This document shows positions 5,664 through 6,640 of a stretch of 6,640 nt of DNA, in pieces. A program made the translations under genes and the position numbers. Each line of letters opens with the position of its first letter. Positions within the stretch are counted from its first letter, which is position 1. This DNA comes from Alphaproteobacteria bacterium (GTDB lineage: Bacteria > Pseudomonadota > Alphaproteobacteria > CAAGCB01 > CAG-977), in contig CAAGCY010000001.1 in the NCBI GenBank assembly GCA_900768465.1, positions 1 through 6,640 of the forward strand, read 5' to 3'. The notes under the pieces were generated by a model. That model was given only the letters and a program-made list of their open reading frames with translations, made no database searches and had not been told where the DNA came from.

Positions 5664-6640
5664 ATGAAAAAATCATTCCTTTTTTTGGCAGCGGCGTTTT
5701 TATTAAACGCATCCGTTGCAAAATCTTACCCCCCCCCCCACTTTTAGATGATTCCGCGTCATTCCGAATCGCAAAAAGCGTAAAATTGGGATACGGGGAA
5801 AATTCCCGCCACTTAAACAAGGGAATAAAAACGTCCGAATTCAAAACTTGTTCGTCGGACGACAACTGCCCCACAACGCAGGAATGCGTTAACGGCAATT
5901 GTAAAGATTTGTGTTCGCCCAATCCGTGTCCCGAACAAAAACCGGATTGCGAAGCCAAAGACCATGCCTACACCTGCACATGCACGGAAACGTCGTGCGG
6001 CGAAGGCAAAGAATGTGTCAACGGCAAATGCGAATCCTGCACGGTCGGCACAAAATGCAACTGCGAGGGCAAAAAAGTTTTGGGGACAAACGGAACTTGC
6101 GTTTGCCCCTCGGGGTTAAGCTGTTCGGCGGGTCAATATGTCAGCGGCGACTGTTCGTGCAAAAACTGTCAGAAAGACGACACCAGCGGCGACAAATGCG
6201 GATGCCCCGGCAACACCGTTCCCAAGGGCGACGGTACTTGTTACTGCGCGGAAACCAAAACCTGTAATCCGGGCTATACGTTCGACGATTCATACTCCTG
6301 CGAATGCGTCGTCTGCACGGGCAGCGATTGCAACTGTCCTGAGGGAACAGTCCCGACACCGGACGGATGCAAAGCGTACGCATGCGCCGTGGATGAAGAC
6401 TGCGCCGAAGGTAACCGCTGCGAAAACGGCGGAACGGAAAGCGCCCAATGCGTCCCGTGCGGCAAAAACGAACAATGCCGCTGCCCCGAAGGACAGCTGT
6501 CCGACGGAACGGGCAAATGCGTTCCCGTTGAATGTAAGACGGGATTGGTCTGCAGTAAAGACATCACCGAACAATGCTGTGATGCGGGAATGCAGTGCGT
6601 CAATCCCGACACGGTTGAATCGTACTGCGCGGCGTGCGAA
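5664..6640 (+). CDS. Secreted cysteine-rich repeat protein, frame broken at an 11-C tract, 3' end outside window
   Basis: The ATG at 5664 (GGAG 8 nt upstream) starts a clear signal peptide, MKKSFLFLAAAFLLNASVA, cut after residue 19. Eleven Cs follow (5729-5739). As written, the frame ends at TAG 5745-5747 after 27 aa. From the C tract another frame is open without a stop to the window end. It reads LLDDSASFRIAKSVKLG and on into a body with 47 cysteines in 264 residues (5849-6640, about 18%). With 12 or 9 Cs the two parts join; at 12 Cs the product would be at least 326 aa. The body repeats a C-x-C-[PE]-x-G module about every 132-147 bp (6056, 6197, 6329, 6476), each followed by a G-x-C or D-G-C. 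The ECVNG[NK]C motif occurs twice. It is probably disulfide-bonded and extracellular. I do not recognise a named family; function is unknown. It could be a phase-variable gene in the OFF state, a pseudogene or a sequencing error. Confidence 0.8.
5729..5739 (+). repeat. Poly-C tract (11 C), candidate phase-variation switch
   Basis: Eleven consecutive Cs lie 8 bp after the predicted signal-peptide cleavage point of the cysteine-rich protein. I see no other C or G run near this length in the window. Homopolymer tracts of this kind change length by slipped-strand mispairing and switch surface-protein genes on and off in several bacteria. At 11 the gene is out of frame. Confidence 0.9.

Noticed and set aside
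5911..6267. A 118-aa plus-strand open frame inside the cysteine-rich region
   Set aside because: It is an out-of-frame Arg/Gln/His-rich shadow; the adjacent frame gives the regular cysteine pattern and is open over the whole region.

Overview
The window looks like a compact bacterial chromosome segment, most likely from an alphaproteobacterium. The clearest evidence is at lexA. The repressor has the N-terminal sequence seen in alphaproteobacterial LexA, and its promoter carries GTTC-N7-GTTC, the operator known for LexA in that class. Base composition and codon use are fairly even (about half G+C), except for a GC-rich repeat block at the left edge. I cannot name a genus.

Layout. Positions 1-217 hold two copies of an 87-bp GC-rich repeat made of four small hairpins. 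Each copy is bordered by sequence copied from the 3' end of tRNA-Glu. A hairpin terminator (240-273) and tRNA-Glu(TTC) (277-352, minus) follow, then lexA (minus) with a LexA-controlled promoter. Divergent from lexA is a secreted divergent polysaccharide deacetylase (1178-1963, GTG start). Next come an unrecognised 125-aa protein (minus, 1966-2343), a small exported thioredoxin/glutaredoxin-fold protein with a CPHC motif (2484-2819, plus) and a DUF4921/GalT-like nucleotidyltransferase (2820-4205, minus). Divergent from that is a GT4 glycosyltransferase of the GlgM/actinobacterial glycogen synthase type (4342-5565, plus), with a strong terminator. The right end is a secreted cysteine-rich repeat protein that runs off the window. 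Convergent genes are packed with 2-bp and 0-bp gaps.

How the genes relate. LexA controls the SOS response and appears to repress itself. tRNA-Glu lies just downstream of lexA, has its own promoter, and both could end at the same terminator. The GalT-like enzyme and the glycosyltransferase share a divergent intergenic region and plausibly both act in sugar-nucleotide or alpha-glucan metabolism. The deacetylase, the CPHC protein and the cysteine-rich protein are all predicted to be exported.

Two observations deserve most attention. First, the cysteine-rich protein gene has an 11-C tract just after its signal peptide. This puts the signal peptide and the long cysteine-rich body in different frames, so 12 or 9 C would join them. 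It looks like a phase-variable (OFF) surface or secreted protein, or else a homopolymer sequencing error. Second, the left-edge repeat looks like a tRNA-Glu 3' end whose T-loop is split by a 72-bp multi-hairpin element, suggesting a small palindromic mobile element.
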